DNA from: Alloprevotella tannerae ATCC 51259
GTDB lineage: Bacteria > Bacteroidota > Bacteroidia > Bacteroidales > Bacteroidaceae
NCBI RefSeq assembly: GCF_000159995.1
Contig: NZ_GG700642.1
Location: 770,395-834,394, forward strand
DNA length: 64,000 nt
Direction of reading: 5' to 3'
Every line of letters starts with the position of its first letter. Positions within the stretch are counted from its first letter, which is position 1. Positions 8,428-16,496 of this stretch are shown piece after piece. Below the pieces are notes generated by a model. The model did no database searches and had not been told where the DNA came from. It was given only the letters and a program-made list of their open reading frames with translations. The position numbers were made by a program, and so were the translations under genes.

Positions 8428-9786
8428 ATGAAAGTAAAAAAAGACATTCTCAGCAAGATTTCTTCCTCTTTGACTTCTCCCACAAACAGCCGGAGACTTA
8501 AGACTGCGAATAGGAGTAACATCTATCTCTATCAAAACACTGTTACAAAAAATTCGGAGTTAAACATTGGGGAAAGGGAAGAATCAGTTGTCGTACCTCG
8601 CGACACTGCAGTAGCAACAATCGACTTAGAGCCACTGCTTAATTGGGGCCACCCGTGTAAGCACGTATTATTCGATGCAGAGACTGGCGAAGAATATGCC
8701 AGCGTTGACGCCAATCTTCCTCTTAGCGAATTTTACACAGACAAGAAAGCTTTCGAAACAATTCAACAAAATACTCATTTTGAAGAAAAGGAGAGCTTCC
8801 AAATGCCTTCTGAAGCAAATAGCTCCGGATTATTGAATATCGAGACAAATTCCCCCACAGGAGAAAGATATGCAATACTCTTTTCCGGTATGTCTAATAG
8901 AAGACACACCAACGATCTTGAATTTCTCTACCGCACATTAGTTGATATTTACAAGTTCAAAGAAGAGAACATTTGTGTTCTGAATGAGAACGGCAGCATA
9001 CATCATGCAGACTGGATATCAGGAGAAAAATGGCCGGGAGATAATACTAACTATCGAATGAAAGTAAAAGGCGCCGGCACAAAGGAGGCTCTCCGCGATG
9101 CTATTCGCAATCTCAGAGGGAAGCTAAAGAAAGACGACCTTTTATTGATCCACACAAACAACCACGGTGATAGGGTTAATGGAAATTCTGTTTTATGCTG
9201 CTGGCCAAATTGGAAGTCATTTACGACAGACATGTGGGGTGCAGAATTAGCTGCTCTTCCTCAATACAGAACTCTAATAGTTATGATGGAGCAATGCTTC
9301 TCGGGAGGCTTTATGGATGTTACCCTCAGAAACTCAACAGCAAAGAGAACGCACTTCGCTGCAGCCTGCAGGGCAAATCGATCATCTATGGGAGGAGCCA
9401 ACTTTGATCCTTACGCGCTTCAGTGGATTACAGCCATGACCGGCAAAGGGCCGGACGGCTCACGTCTTTTAAGTCGTGTAGATAACAACTGCGACAACAG
9501 AGTTTCCGCAATAGAAGCACATGAATACGCTGTTCGCCACAAAGTTGAGTACGATACGCCTGTATCAGGAGGAAGCCCATTCCGTCCAATTGGCAATATC
9601 CTGTATTTAGACGAACCAATAGTAGTTGTTGGCAATAGAAATTCAGGAGAATTCCATCAATTTGGTTGTTCATGGGTACAAAAAATGTCTGAAGACAACA
9701 TGGTTCTCATCGACTCTCCTCAGGAAGCAGTAAAAAGAGGCTATAATGGTTGCTGGTACTGTATGAGACGATATGATACTGATTAA
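8428..9786 (+). CDS. caspase-like (clan CD) protease with N-terminal NWGH domain and C-terminal zinc-ribbon-like tail
   Basis: A 452-residue protein without a signal peptide, so probably cytosolic. Residues 60-100 hold the NWGHPC domain shared with the preceding gene. Residues 145-400 look like a clan CD cysteine peptidase (caspase/legumain fold): strand RYAILFSG, catalytic histidine in LLLIHTNNHGD (His246), catalytic cysteine in LIVMMEQCFSGGF (Cys290). An EF-hand-like loop, DNNCDNRVSAIE (352-363), follows. Residues 408-447 (FHQFGCSWVQKM ... GYNGCWYC) carry an H-x3-C ... C-x2-C pattern similar to the metal-binding domain of Ada. Family assignment beyond clan CD is uncertain. A cell-death or defence role is inference only. 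Confidence 0.75.
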   Translation: MKVKKDILSKISSSLTSPTNSRRLKTANRSNIYLYQNTVTKNSELNIGEREESVVVPRDTAVATIDLEPLLNWGHPCKHVLFDAETGEEYASVDANLPLSEFYTDKKAFETIQQNTHFEEKESFQMPSEANSSGLLNIETNSPTGERYAILFSGMSNRRHTNDLEFLYRTLVDIYKFKEENICVLNENGSIHHADWISGEKWPGDNTNYRMKVKGAGTKEALRDAIRNLRGKLKKDDLLLIHTNNHGDRVNGNSVLCCWPNWKSFTTDMWGAELAALPQYRTLIVMMEQCFSGGFMDVTLRNSTAKRTHFAAACRANRSSMGGANFDPYALQWITAMTGKGPDGSRLLSRVDNNCDNRVSAIEAHEYAVRHKVEYDTPVSGGSPFRPIGNILYLDEPIVVVGNRNSGEFHQFGCSWVQKMSEDNMVLIDSPQEAVKRGYNGCWYCMRRYDTD

Positions 9787-9858
9787 AGACAAAAAGGCCA
9801 TTAAAATCTCTAAGCCTCAAGAAAAGAAGCCGGCTTTAGGCTGAGCATTCAAACAAAA

Positions 9859-9900
9859 CGCGCCACTACGAAGACAAGCAATCGCTCTCGTAGTGGCGCT
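9859..9900 (+). terminator. terminator-like hairpin after the caspase-like gene
   Basis: A 12-bp inverted repeat (gcgccactacga / tcgtagtggcgc) about 70 bp past the stop at 9786, followed by a short T-containing stretch. It is the likely end of the two-gene unit. Confidence 0.6.
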
Positions 9901-9928
9901 AAATCTTTATACTACCCTAATAAATAAT

Positions 9929-9960
9929 GTGCGCCGACCATCAATTGATAGTCGGCGCAT
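9929..9960 (-). terminator. terminator-like hairpin of the PCMD-protein unit
   Basis: An inverted repeat (tgcgccgac / gtcggcgca with near-matching inner bases) lies just past the minus-strand stop at 9988 and convergent with the previous hairpin. Confidence 0.55.
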
Positions 9961-9987
9961 AAAGGATATGTGATAAGAACACTAAAC

Positions 9988-10191
9988 TCAGCCTTCCTCT
10001 GTCGAATCAGCTTCTTCGACCGTGAAAGTCATTTGATGCGGCGTGCCCAAATGGGTTCTTACAATCGGCTCGAGCGTCTTCTCGTAGTGAGACTTTTCCG
10101 TACGAGCCTCGCCGCGAGCCGCCGAAGTCATCAGTAGACTTGTACGGAGTTCAAGTTGGCACAAACGCGGCGTCTGATAAGGTTTAAGCAT
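9988..10191 (-). CDS. small protein encoded after a PCMD-type secreted protein
   Basis: A 67-residue protein beginning MLKPYQTPRLCQLELRTSLL, 11 bp downstream of the large secreted-protein gene. Short Bacteroidales proteins with this kind of start (K-x-Y-x-x-P followed by leucine-rich residues and an MTSA-like stretch) are frequent next to exported-protein genes, and their role is unknown to me. No signal peptide is obvious. A convincing partner of the upstream gene, but no function is proposed. Confidence 0.55.
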   Translation of the reverse strand: MLKPYQTPRLCQLELRTSLLMTSAARGEARTEKSHYEKTLEPIVRTHLGTPHQMTFTVEEADSTEEG

Positions 10192-10202
10192 AAGTCTGTT
10201 GT

Positions 10203-12836
10203 TTATTTTCTGTAGATTTTCTTACCGTCTACGATCTGCAAGCCCTTCGCCGAGCCGTTGGTACGACGCCCGTTCAGGTCATAGCGCGATGCGGATTTTC
10301 CATCTCGATCGCTACGCGCCGGACCGCAGACGCCCGTGAGTACACCGTTGATATCCAACTTCAATTCGCCGATAGGTTTCGTCGAAGTAAAGAATGTGCG
10401 GAAAGGAGAAACAACATTCGTCGTCATCTTCGTGAACTTCAGATCATCGTAGACGTAAACCTCTGCGGCAGCATCGAGCGTGGAATCTGCATAAACACCC
10501 GTGTGTGTGAACGGATCCAACTTAAGGCTGTAAGTCTTCTGCGGTGTGGCCTTCACATCAACATTTGTCAGACGATCAAAAGGATGAATGTCGAATGTTT
10601 GCAAAAGGTAGGGCGTATGCGCCGTAGCGTGGGCCGTCTCATTAAAGTTGAGCAAGTAATCATTACCAGCCGTGTTGGTAACTGTAGCAAAGCCGGCTAC
10701 CTTCATATTGCTTGTCGGCACGTCAAAATCGAAGGGCAGGATAAAGGACGTAGACAGCGTGTTGGCGCCCGTATCAAATACGCGATCGTAAGTGACGCTT
10801 TCGGCCGTGAAATCTTGAGGAATAAAGAGCGGAGCGGCATCTTGCAACGCGAAACGCGCCGTGCGTCCACCGACGATAAAGTTGTCGCCGCGCAGAGTCG
10901 TCGTTGCCGGCAAATAATACAAGGTATTGTTAACCGCCGGCTGGCCTTGGCGTAAATCTTCCGCCGTCACGTCAGCGCTTATCGCTACTCCGGTCAAGTC
11001 GAGATAACTCATTGGGAGGTTGTAAACACCGGCTGCATCGCTCCAAGTATTGTTGAGCGCCAAGAAGCGTGCGGCATACTTCGTCAAAAGGCCTTTCGTC
11101 ACCTTGAGATTCGCATAACATTTGCGCTGATTATTCGTAGTATCTGCCTGCGTAGGTGCAAGAACGAGCGAGACAAAGTCGACGTGGATGCGCTTAAACA
11201 TAGCCGCCAGCGTAGGATTAGCCTCCGTCAGGATGTCAATACCGCCTTCGATCAAGTGCTGATCAGCATTGAGCAGATGCAAAGCAACCTTTACGGGTAA
11301 ATGACCTAAACTCCAACCCATACTACTATTGTCTATCGTGCCGTCGGCCTGATAAGCGGTAAGGCGGATGGTGCGCTGAGCAGCCAAAGTGTCGTTCTGC
11401 AAAGGAATATCAGCCACGTGAATGTCACCAACGGGGATACCGGCAAAGCTAAACTGCTTCAAATCTAAATTATACGTGCCGTTACTGTTCTTCGTAACGA
11501 GAACGGCGGCATTGTTCAAGGGAATGGGTACGGCGATGTCGTTGGCTGCCGTCAGAGAGACAGAGAGACTGCCCGGATAGTCGCCGCTCTTCGTATCGGC
11601 TACGGCGTCGGTAAACTTAAACGTGTAGTCGGTAGTTTTGCTGCCATCAGTTACTTTCAGCGTAATACACTTCTGCGCGTTATCATAGAAAGCGGGCTCA
11701 GCAAATTTCCCAAAGGTCGTCTCTAAAGAGTCGTTGACCATCTTAAAGCCTTCGGTCGGTGTCCCTTCAATCACGATGCCCGGCGCATAAGCGTAAGGCA
11801 GCGTGTATTCCTTTACGTCCGGCGTAAAGGCAGCAAAAGGCTCGCCGCTGATTTTTACACTTGCAAGCGCAGGCTCTGAGGCTTTGGCGAATTGGATCTC
11901 ATAGCTATGCACATTATCGGGAGAGACACTGAAGTCGTTGCCCTTTACGGTGACAGTTAAAACGCACGTCTCCGCATTGTAAGTTGTATCGATGATGGCG
12001 CCGGCTCCATCGGCCGCAAGCACAAGAGAGGCCGGCTCATAAGTTTCAGTCGACAAATCTACCTGCGCACTGACCGGAACGGCAGCCCCCTTATAAGCGA
12101 TGGATTTAAGCTGGGAATTGTAGATGAATTGCACGTCATCTATCGAAAATTCATCGTTGTAGGAAGCGCCCGGCGTTTCGTTGGTTGTAAACGAAGCGAG
12201 CATATACATTTTCTCCGCGGTCGTGCCCGTATATGTAAAGGCGCCGGCGTAGCGCGTCCACTCGTCTGTAACGGTAGAATAGATCGTCGTCTCGCCAATC
12301 AAGTATTTGGCTTTGTTTTCTTCCGTCTCGTGGGGATCTTTGTAATCAATGTCGCCGTGCAAAACCGCGTGGCAGCGACCTGTATAAGTATCATTGCCGC
12401 CCTGTCCGCGCTTAAACTTCGCATAGAAAACCAAGGAGTCGGGACGTCCTGCGAACAAGCAACTATTAACACCGGAGCGATTCGTATAATTATAGTTGGC
12501 CTTATTGGCCGGCGTACTGCTGCCCATATTTATACAGCCCGTAGTCAGATTGCCATTGGCTTTCGCACCCCAAATACTGCTTGATTTGAGTAAAACAGCA
12601 TTACCTGTGCGTCCTTCAATCTTGACAGTATTCTTTTTAGAACTATTCTTAGCCACGCTTCCTAAAAAGCCCAAACCGGAAGTATTGGCTGATACGAAAC
12701 TATACCACCCGTCGCCCGGCTCATTTACGTCTTTCCACGTTTCAAAGCCGGAGTTATTCACTTGAAAAGCCCCCGTTTGTGCACTCAAAGATAAGGCCAA
12801 GGCGGCAAAAAAACTTGTCAGTAAAAATTGTCTCAT
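10203..12836 (-). CDS. secreted protein with PCMD-like N-terminal domain and Por-type C-terminal tail
   Basis: An 877-residue protein with a clear signal peptide (FFAALALSLSAQ). Residues 25-240 (NNSGFETWKDVN ... YNDEFSIDDVQFIYN) resemble the PCMD (putative carbohydrate metabolism) beta-sandwich found in Bacteroidales surface proteins. The central part has Ig-like beta repeats and a lipocalin-like stretch around residues 420-600. The end (YDLNGRRTNG ... KGLQIVDGKKIYRK) is the Prevotella-type secretion/sorting tail handled by the type IX system. It is therefore probably surface-attached or secreted; substrate unknown. A small 67-residue gene follows in the same unit. Confidence 0.75.
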   Translation of the reverse strand: MRQFLLTSFFAALALSLSAQTGAFQVNNSGFETWKDVNEPGDGWYSFVSANTSGLGFLGSVAKNSSKKNTVKIEGRTGNAVLLKSSSIWGAKANGNLTTGCINMGSSTPANKANYNYTNRSGVNSCLFAGRPDSLVFYAKFKRGQGGNDTYTGRCHAVLHGDIDYKDPHETEENKAKYLIGETTIYSTVTDEWTRYAGAFTYTGTTAEKMYMLASFTTNETPGASYNDEFSIDDVQFIYNSQLKSIAYKGAAVPVSAQVDLSTETYEPASLVLAADGAGAIIDTTYNAETCVLTVTVKGNDFSVSPDNVHSYEIQFAKASEPALASVKISGEPFAAFTPDVKEYTLPYAYAPGIVIEGTPTEGFKMVNDSLETTFGKFAEPAFYDNAQKCITLKVTDGSKTTDYTFKFTDAVADTKSGDYPGSLSVSLTAANDIAVPIPLNNAAVLVTKNSNGTYNLDLKQFSFAGIPVGDIHVADIPLQNDTLAAQRTIRLTAYQADGTIDNSSMGWSLGHLPVKVALHLLNADQHLIEGGIDILTEANPTLAAMFKRIHVDFVSLVLAPTQADTTNNQRKCYANLKVTKGLLTKYAARFLALNNTWSDAAGVYNLPMSYLDLTGVAISADVTAEDLRQGQPAVNNTLYYLPATTTLRGDNFIVGGRTARFALQDAAPLFIPQDFTAESVTYDRVFDTGANTLSTSFILPFDFDVPTSNMKVAGFATVTNTAGNDYLLNFNETAHATAHTPYLLQTFDIHPFDRLTNVDVKATPQKTYSLKLDPFTHTGVYADSTLDAAAEVYVYDDLKFTKMTTNVVSPFRTFFTSTKPIGELKLDINGVLTGVCGPARSDRDGKSASRYDLNGRRTNGSAKGLQIVDGKKIYRK

Positions 12837-13110
12837 TGATTTCGTCTTACTTTTCTCAGGCGCAAAGATAATATATCTCAGGGTAAACTATTTGGGCATA
12901 GTTGTTTTTTACCCACAAAAAAATAAAAGAATCTTTAGTTTTTCTTCTTTGCTGCCGCCCATCAATGTGCCAAGGTCCTAACAAAGAGTAGGTTTCTCAA
13001 AAGTTTCGCGGCGACAATACACACATTTATAATTTTGGATTTCTCGGAGCATTACGCTACAAAAGGAGAGCGACGAGGACAACTGAGAGCTTAAATTCCG
13101 GACGCTTTAT
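12837..13110. other. intergenic region between divergent genes
   Basis: On the minus strand a TATCTTTG -7 element at 12863-12870 probably starts the PCMD-protein mRNA. Nothing else recognisable is present: no array, repeat or plausible gene. Confidence 0.5.
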
Positions 13111-13141
13111 TTTGCACCTAATCGTCCATTGCCTACTTTTG
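13111..13141 (+). promoter_or_regulatory. full Bacteroidota promoter of the acyltransferase gene
   Basis: TTTG (13111-13114), exactly 19 bases, then TACTTTTG (13134-13141). The expected transcription start falls on or next to the ATG at 13148, so the mRNA is probably leaderless. Confidence 0.75.
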
Positions 13142-13147
13142 CACCCT

Positions 13148-14032
13148 ATGAAGCACTTCTTAGAAAATATAGCGACAGGCCTCATCCTCCTCCTCTCGAA
13201 GTTGCCGCTGCGCCTGCTTTATATATTGTCCGATTTTGCTTATTTCATAGTGCGCTACATCGTAGGTTATCGGCGCGGTGTCATACAACGCAATATTGCA
13301 GCCTCATTTCCGGAAAAGACCGCAAAGGAAAGGGAGCGCATTATAAGCGATTTTTATCATTTCTTTTGCGATTACGCCGTCGAAACCATACGCCAGCTCT
13401 CGATGCCGGCATCAGAAATGCGCCGGCGTATGATTTTTGAAGGCTTAGATGAGATGCAGCAAGTGATGGAGCAACGCCAATTTGCTTTTGTCTACCTTGG
13501 ACATTTCTGCAATTGGGAATGGGTCTCCAGCCTTGGTCTTTGGGCGCCTGAAGAATGGCATTGCGCCCAACTCTATCGACCTTTGGAAAATAAAATGTTT
13601 GATCGTATCTTCCTGCGTTTACGCTCGCGCTTTGGGGCAGAAAACATCCCGAAAAATGCCATTTTACGCCGTATCGCCGGTTTCAAGCGGGAAGATAAAA
13701 AAATTGTGATTGGCTTCATCTCCGACCAGTCGCCACGCCGCATTAACATACACGACTGGGTCGATTTCCTACATCAGGACACGCCCGTCTTTACCGGAAC
13801 GGAACGCATCGCGAAGAGCGTCGATGCTGCCGTATTCTTTGCTGATATGCAGCGCGAAGGCCGTGGGCGTTATCGCTGTCGGCTTCAAAAAATGTCGGAC
13901 AATGTGCACACTATCCCCGACTACGAGTTGACGGAAGCTTATATGCGGTTACTCGAAGCGAACATTCGCCGCCAACCGGCCTTTTGGCTGTGGAGCCATA
14001 AGCGCTGGAAGCATCAGAGAAATGAAGATTAG
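13148..14032 (+). CDS. lysophospholipid/lipid A acyltransferase (LpxL/HtrB family)
   Basis: About 294 residues. An N-terminal hydrophobic helix (FLENIATGLILLLSKLPLRLLYILSDF) anchors it in the inner membrane. The acyltransferase His/acid motif is GHFCNWEW near residue 121, followed by the substrate-side motif ISDQSPRR and the PVFTGTERIAK region of the family. These enzymes add a secondary acyl chain to the lipid A precursor. A more upstream in-frame start at 13112 is excluded because the promoter elements lie inside it; the ATG at 13148 is used. The gene stands alone between divergent PCMD-protein and downstream rpsO genes. Confidence 0.85.
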   Translation: MKHFLENIATGLILLLSKLPLRLLYILSDFAYFIVRYIVGYRRGVIQRNIAASFPEKTAKERERIISDFYHFFCDYAVETIRQLSMPASEMRRRMIFEGLDEMQQVMEQRQFAFVYLGHFCNWEWVSSLGLWAPEEWHCAQLYRPLENKMFDRIFLRLRSRFGAENIPKNAILRRIAGFKREDKKIVIGFISDQSPRRINIHDWVDFLHQDTPVFTGTERIAKSVDAAVFFADMQREGRGRYRCRLQKMSDNVHTIPDYELTEAYMRLLEANIRRQPAFWLWSHKRWKHQRNED

Positions 14033-14053
14033 GCAGGAAAAATCAAGGAGTTA

Positions 14054-14085
14054 TTTGGTCAGCTCCAATCCTTTACCTAAATTTG
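14054..14085 (+). promoter_or_regulatory. rpsO promoter
   Basis: TTTG (14054-14057), 20 bases, TAAATTTG (14078-14085). The predicted 5' leader is about 45 bases. Confidence 0.65.
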
Positions 14086-14137
14086 CACCGCCTTTTCAGA
14101 AAGAAGGCACATATATCTTTATTTATTCAATATCACT

Positions 14138-14407
14138 ATGTACTTAGATTCAGCTAAGAAACAAGAGATCTTTGGCAAGTACGGAAAGTCTAATTCGGAC
14201 ACGGGCTCAGTAGAGAGCCAAGTGGCTTTATTTTCCTACCGTATTGCCCATTTGACGGAACATGTGAAGGCCAACCGTAAGGATCATACGACAGAAAGAG
14301 CCCTCGTTAAGATGGTAGGTAAGCGCCGTGCGCTGCTTAACTACGTAAAGCACCGCGACATTGAGCGCTACCGTGCTTTGATTAAGGCTCTCGGCCTCCG
14401 CAAGTAA
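14138..14407 (+). CDS. rpsO: 30S ribosomal protein S15
   Basis: An 89-residue protein of exactly the usual length, with the hallmark TGSVESQVALFSYRIAHLTEH and KRRALLNYVK blocks that contact 16S rRNA. It binds the central domain of 16S rRNA early in 30S assembly. It has its own promoter and a strong terminator, so it is monocistronic here. Confidence 0.98.
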   Translation: MYLDSAKKQEIFGKYGKSNSDTGSVESQVALFSYRIAHLTEHVKANRKDHTTERALVKMVGKRRALLNYVKHRDIERYRALIKALGLRK

Positions 14408-14475
14408 GTTGCAGCCGGCTATGCTGCGCTTCTTTATGCGCACAAAGCCTGCTTGCAAATACTTATTGATTGACA

Positions 14476-14513
14476 AAATCCCCGCAACGCTTCAAGTGTT
14501 GCGGGGATTTTTG
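14476..14513 (+). terminator. rpsO terminator
   Basis: A GC-rich hairpin (atccccgcaac / gttgcggggat) followed by a T run, 70 bp after the rpsO stop. Confidence 0.9.
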
Positions 14514-14578
14514 CTATTTTACCACTATACAACATAAATGGAAAGCGAGTTGGAAATAATCACTCTCTTATGTGCAAA

Positions 14579-14732
14579 GAACAGTCCATAGGCGGCGCAA
14601 AACTTTCCTATAGGAAAGAAAAAATTGTCTTAGGAGAGAATTTTTCCGATCATAGGAGACAATTTTTTCGATCACCTAAGAAAGTTTCAACACTTTCCTA
14701 AGCAAATTTCATCACTCCCCTAAGCGCGACTT
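14579..14732. repeat. 22-bp-period array C (7 units)
   Basis: Units start at 14579, 14601, 14623, 14645, 14667, 14689 and 14711, each exactly 22 bp. Unit 2 is a perfect 16-bp palindrome, ctttcctataggaaag. The other units keep a ccatagg, cttagg, cataggag or cctaag core but pair different half-sites (ctttc, ttgtc, cgatc). It lies between the rpsO terminator and a second plus-strand terminator at 14889-14933. Confidence 0.88.
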
Positions 14733-14888
14733 TTCCCTGACCTATTTCGAGACATTTCAGTGCTCACACTCTGATTACAAGAGACGCGATAGCGATGTTT
14801 TTATCGCATTTAGAGGTCTTTTCTTATATCAAACTCACGTTAGATTAACGAAGACTTCTGCCCATTGGGTGCAGCGCCTGAACGCAAA

Positions 14889-14933
14889 CATCGGCGTCGA
14901 TACAGAATGTTCGACGCCGATGAAAGTTTTTTT
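14889..14933 (+). terminator. strong terminator downstream of array C
   Basis: A 12-bp GC-rich stem (catcggcgtcga / tcgacgccgatg) followed by a run of seven T on the plus strand. No gene lies between it and the rpsO terminator, only array C. On the minus strand it could also end the pyrE mRNA, though the T tract is poorer. Confidence 0.75.
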
Positions 14934-14984
14934 CTTAATGTTCCTACAAGCAGCGAGCCGCCTATATATAATAATGTATAGCCC

Positions 14985-15617
14985 TTATGGTTTCCACGTA
15001 GCCGGCGATTGTCGCCAAGCATTTAAGAGTGGCAAATGGCGCTCTTCAATGTAACCCGTCTGTAGGGCTACTTGAATAACTGCCTCGTAATCGGTCAAGG
15101 TTGTCAAATCTACTTGGGCTTGCGCAAAGGCCTCTTTGGCCACATCAAAGCCATACGTGTAAGAAGCAACCATTCCGACCACCTCACAACCAAAGTTGCG
15201 CAAGGCAGCAACGGCCTTTAAGCTGCTCCCGCCCGTAGAAATCAGATCTTCTACGACGATGACCTTAGCGCCTTTCTTCACTTCTCCTTCAATCAGGTTC
15301 TGCATGCCGTGATCCTTTGCCTTGGAACGCACATAGCAGAAAGGCAGACCGAGCAAGTCGGCTACCAAAGCGCCTTGCGCAATAGCTCCCGTTGCCACAC
15401 CGGCCACTGCCTCCGCTTGCGGATAGCGCTCGGCGATGACGCGCGCCAGTTCAAGCTTCACAAAACTGCGCAAATCAGGAAAGGACAGCGTCTTGCGGTT
15501 GTCACAATAAAAAGGAGAAAGCCAACCGCTAGCCCAAGTAAATGGCTGCTCCGGCTGCAACTTGATTGCCTTTACCGCCAAGAGTTTTTCGGCGAGGAGA
15601 TGTTTTACAGTTTCCAT
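14985..15617 (-). CDS. pyrE: orotate phosphoribosyltransferase
   Basis: A 210-residue enzyme that joins orotate to PRPP to give OMP in pyrimidine synthesis. The PRPP-binding motif is VIVVEDLISTGGSSLKA (near residue 120), and FCYVRSKAKDHG is the mobile-loop lysine region. Length and start (METVKHLLAEKLL) fit the family. It ends the minus-strand unit and has a 63-bp gap to prmC. Confidence 0.95.
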   Translation of the reverse strand: METVKHLLAEKLLAVKAIKLQPEQPFTWASGWLSPFYCDNRKTLSFPDLRSFVKLELARVIAERYPQAEAVAGVATGAIAQGALVADLLGLPFCYVRSKAKDHGMQNLIEGEVKKGAKVIVVEDLISTGGSSLKAVAALRNFGCEVVGMVASYTYGFDVAKEAFAQAQVDLTTLTDYEAVIQVALQTGYIEERHLPLLNAWRQSPATWKP

Positions 15618-15680
15618 AAAAAGATATGTGTTTGACTATTGGTGGCGAAGTTACGAAGAAAGCACGTAAAGTGGAGCGCC

Positions 15681-16484
15681 TCAGCAAGCATAAATAAAGC
15701 GATCTTTACCAAATTCGTCTTTGCGGCAAACAATCTGCTGATAACCGGCAGCACGAAAGGCGTCGGCCGTAGCTTGCCGCAGAGCGGCATTGATTTCTAC
15801 GAAGACCTCTTCAGCCCCCAATTGGGCCAAGGCTTTATAATAGCGCAAGGGATCATCATCGGGCACGAACAAGGCTTGCACCGGCTCAAAATTGACGACG
15901 TGGGCGGCCATTTCTGCTCGTTCTTTTTCGCAAATATAGGGCGGATTACTCACCACAACCGTAGCGGACTTCGGCGGCGCAGTAAACAAATCTTGCACCT
16001 CAAACTGCACATCAGCGCCCAAGCATTCGGCATTTTTGCAGGCCACGTCGATAGCTTCAGGTGAAATATCCCAAGCGTGCACCGAAGCTTCAGGGCGGCG
16101 CAGTTTCAAGCTAATAGCTATGCAACCCGAACCTGTGCCTACGTCTAAGAAATGCTGCCCGCGCGCCGCTTCAGCAGCCCAGCGCACGAGTTCTTCCGTC
16201 TCCGGCCGGGGAATGAGTACGGCGGGCGAGACGTAAAATGGTCGGCCATCAAAATAGGTCGCCCCTAAAACATACTGCACCGGCTCTCCTGCGCCCAAGC
16301 GACGAAGCATAAAGGCGGCTCTTTCTTGTTCTGCCGTGGATAATTGGCTAACTTTGTCCGCATAAATGTCCGTTTTGCGCCAACCAAAGGCTTCTTCGCA
16401 AACTAGAAAAGCAATGGCCTGCGCCTCGCGCGCTTCATAATGAGCAGCAAGGACGGCGAGCAACTGGCGATAAAAATCTTTCAC
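15681..16484 (-). CDS. prmC: peptide chain release factor N5-glutamine methyltransferase
   Basis: This enzyme methylates the GGQ glutamine of release factors using S-adenosylmethionine. The SAM site is FLDVGTGSGCIAISL and the catalytic NPPY motif is VVSNPPYICEKE; the N-terminal helical domain carries VLGATYFDGRPFYVSPAVLIPRPET. I prefer the GTG start at 16484 (VKDFYRQLLAVL), which gives 267 residues, near the family norm. A -7 element at 16489-16496 would make a leaderless message starting there. An ATG at 16523 is in frame but would run into ribD. The gene is divergent from ribD with a gap of only 12 bp. Confidence 0.88.
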   Translation of the reverse strand: MKDFYRQLLAVLAAHYEAREAQAIAFLVCEEAFGWRKTDIYADKVSQLSTAEQERAAFMLRRLGAGEPVQYVLGATYFDGRPFYVSPAVLIPRPETEELVRWAAEAARGQHFLDVGTGSGCIAISLKLRRPEASVHAWDISPEAIDVACKNAECLGADVQFEVQDLFTAPPKSATVVVSNPPYICEKERAEMAAHVVNFEPVQALFVPDDDPLRYYKALAQLGAEEVFVEINAALRQATADAFRAAGYQQIVCRKDEFGKDRFIYAC

Positions 16485-16488
16485 GCTA

Positions 16489-16496
16489 CAAAAGTA
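16489..16496 (-). promoter_or_regulatory. -7 element of prmC
   Basis: Minus-strand TACTTTTG directly abutting the ribD ATG at 16497. It decides the GTG start of prmC and makes a very compact divergent start region. Confidence 0.45.
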
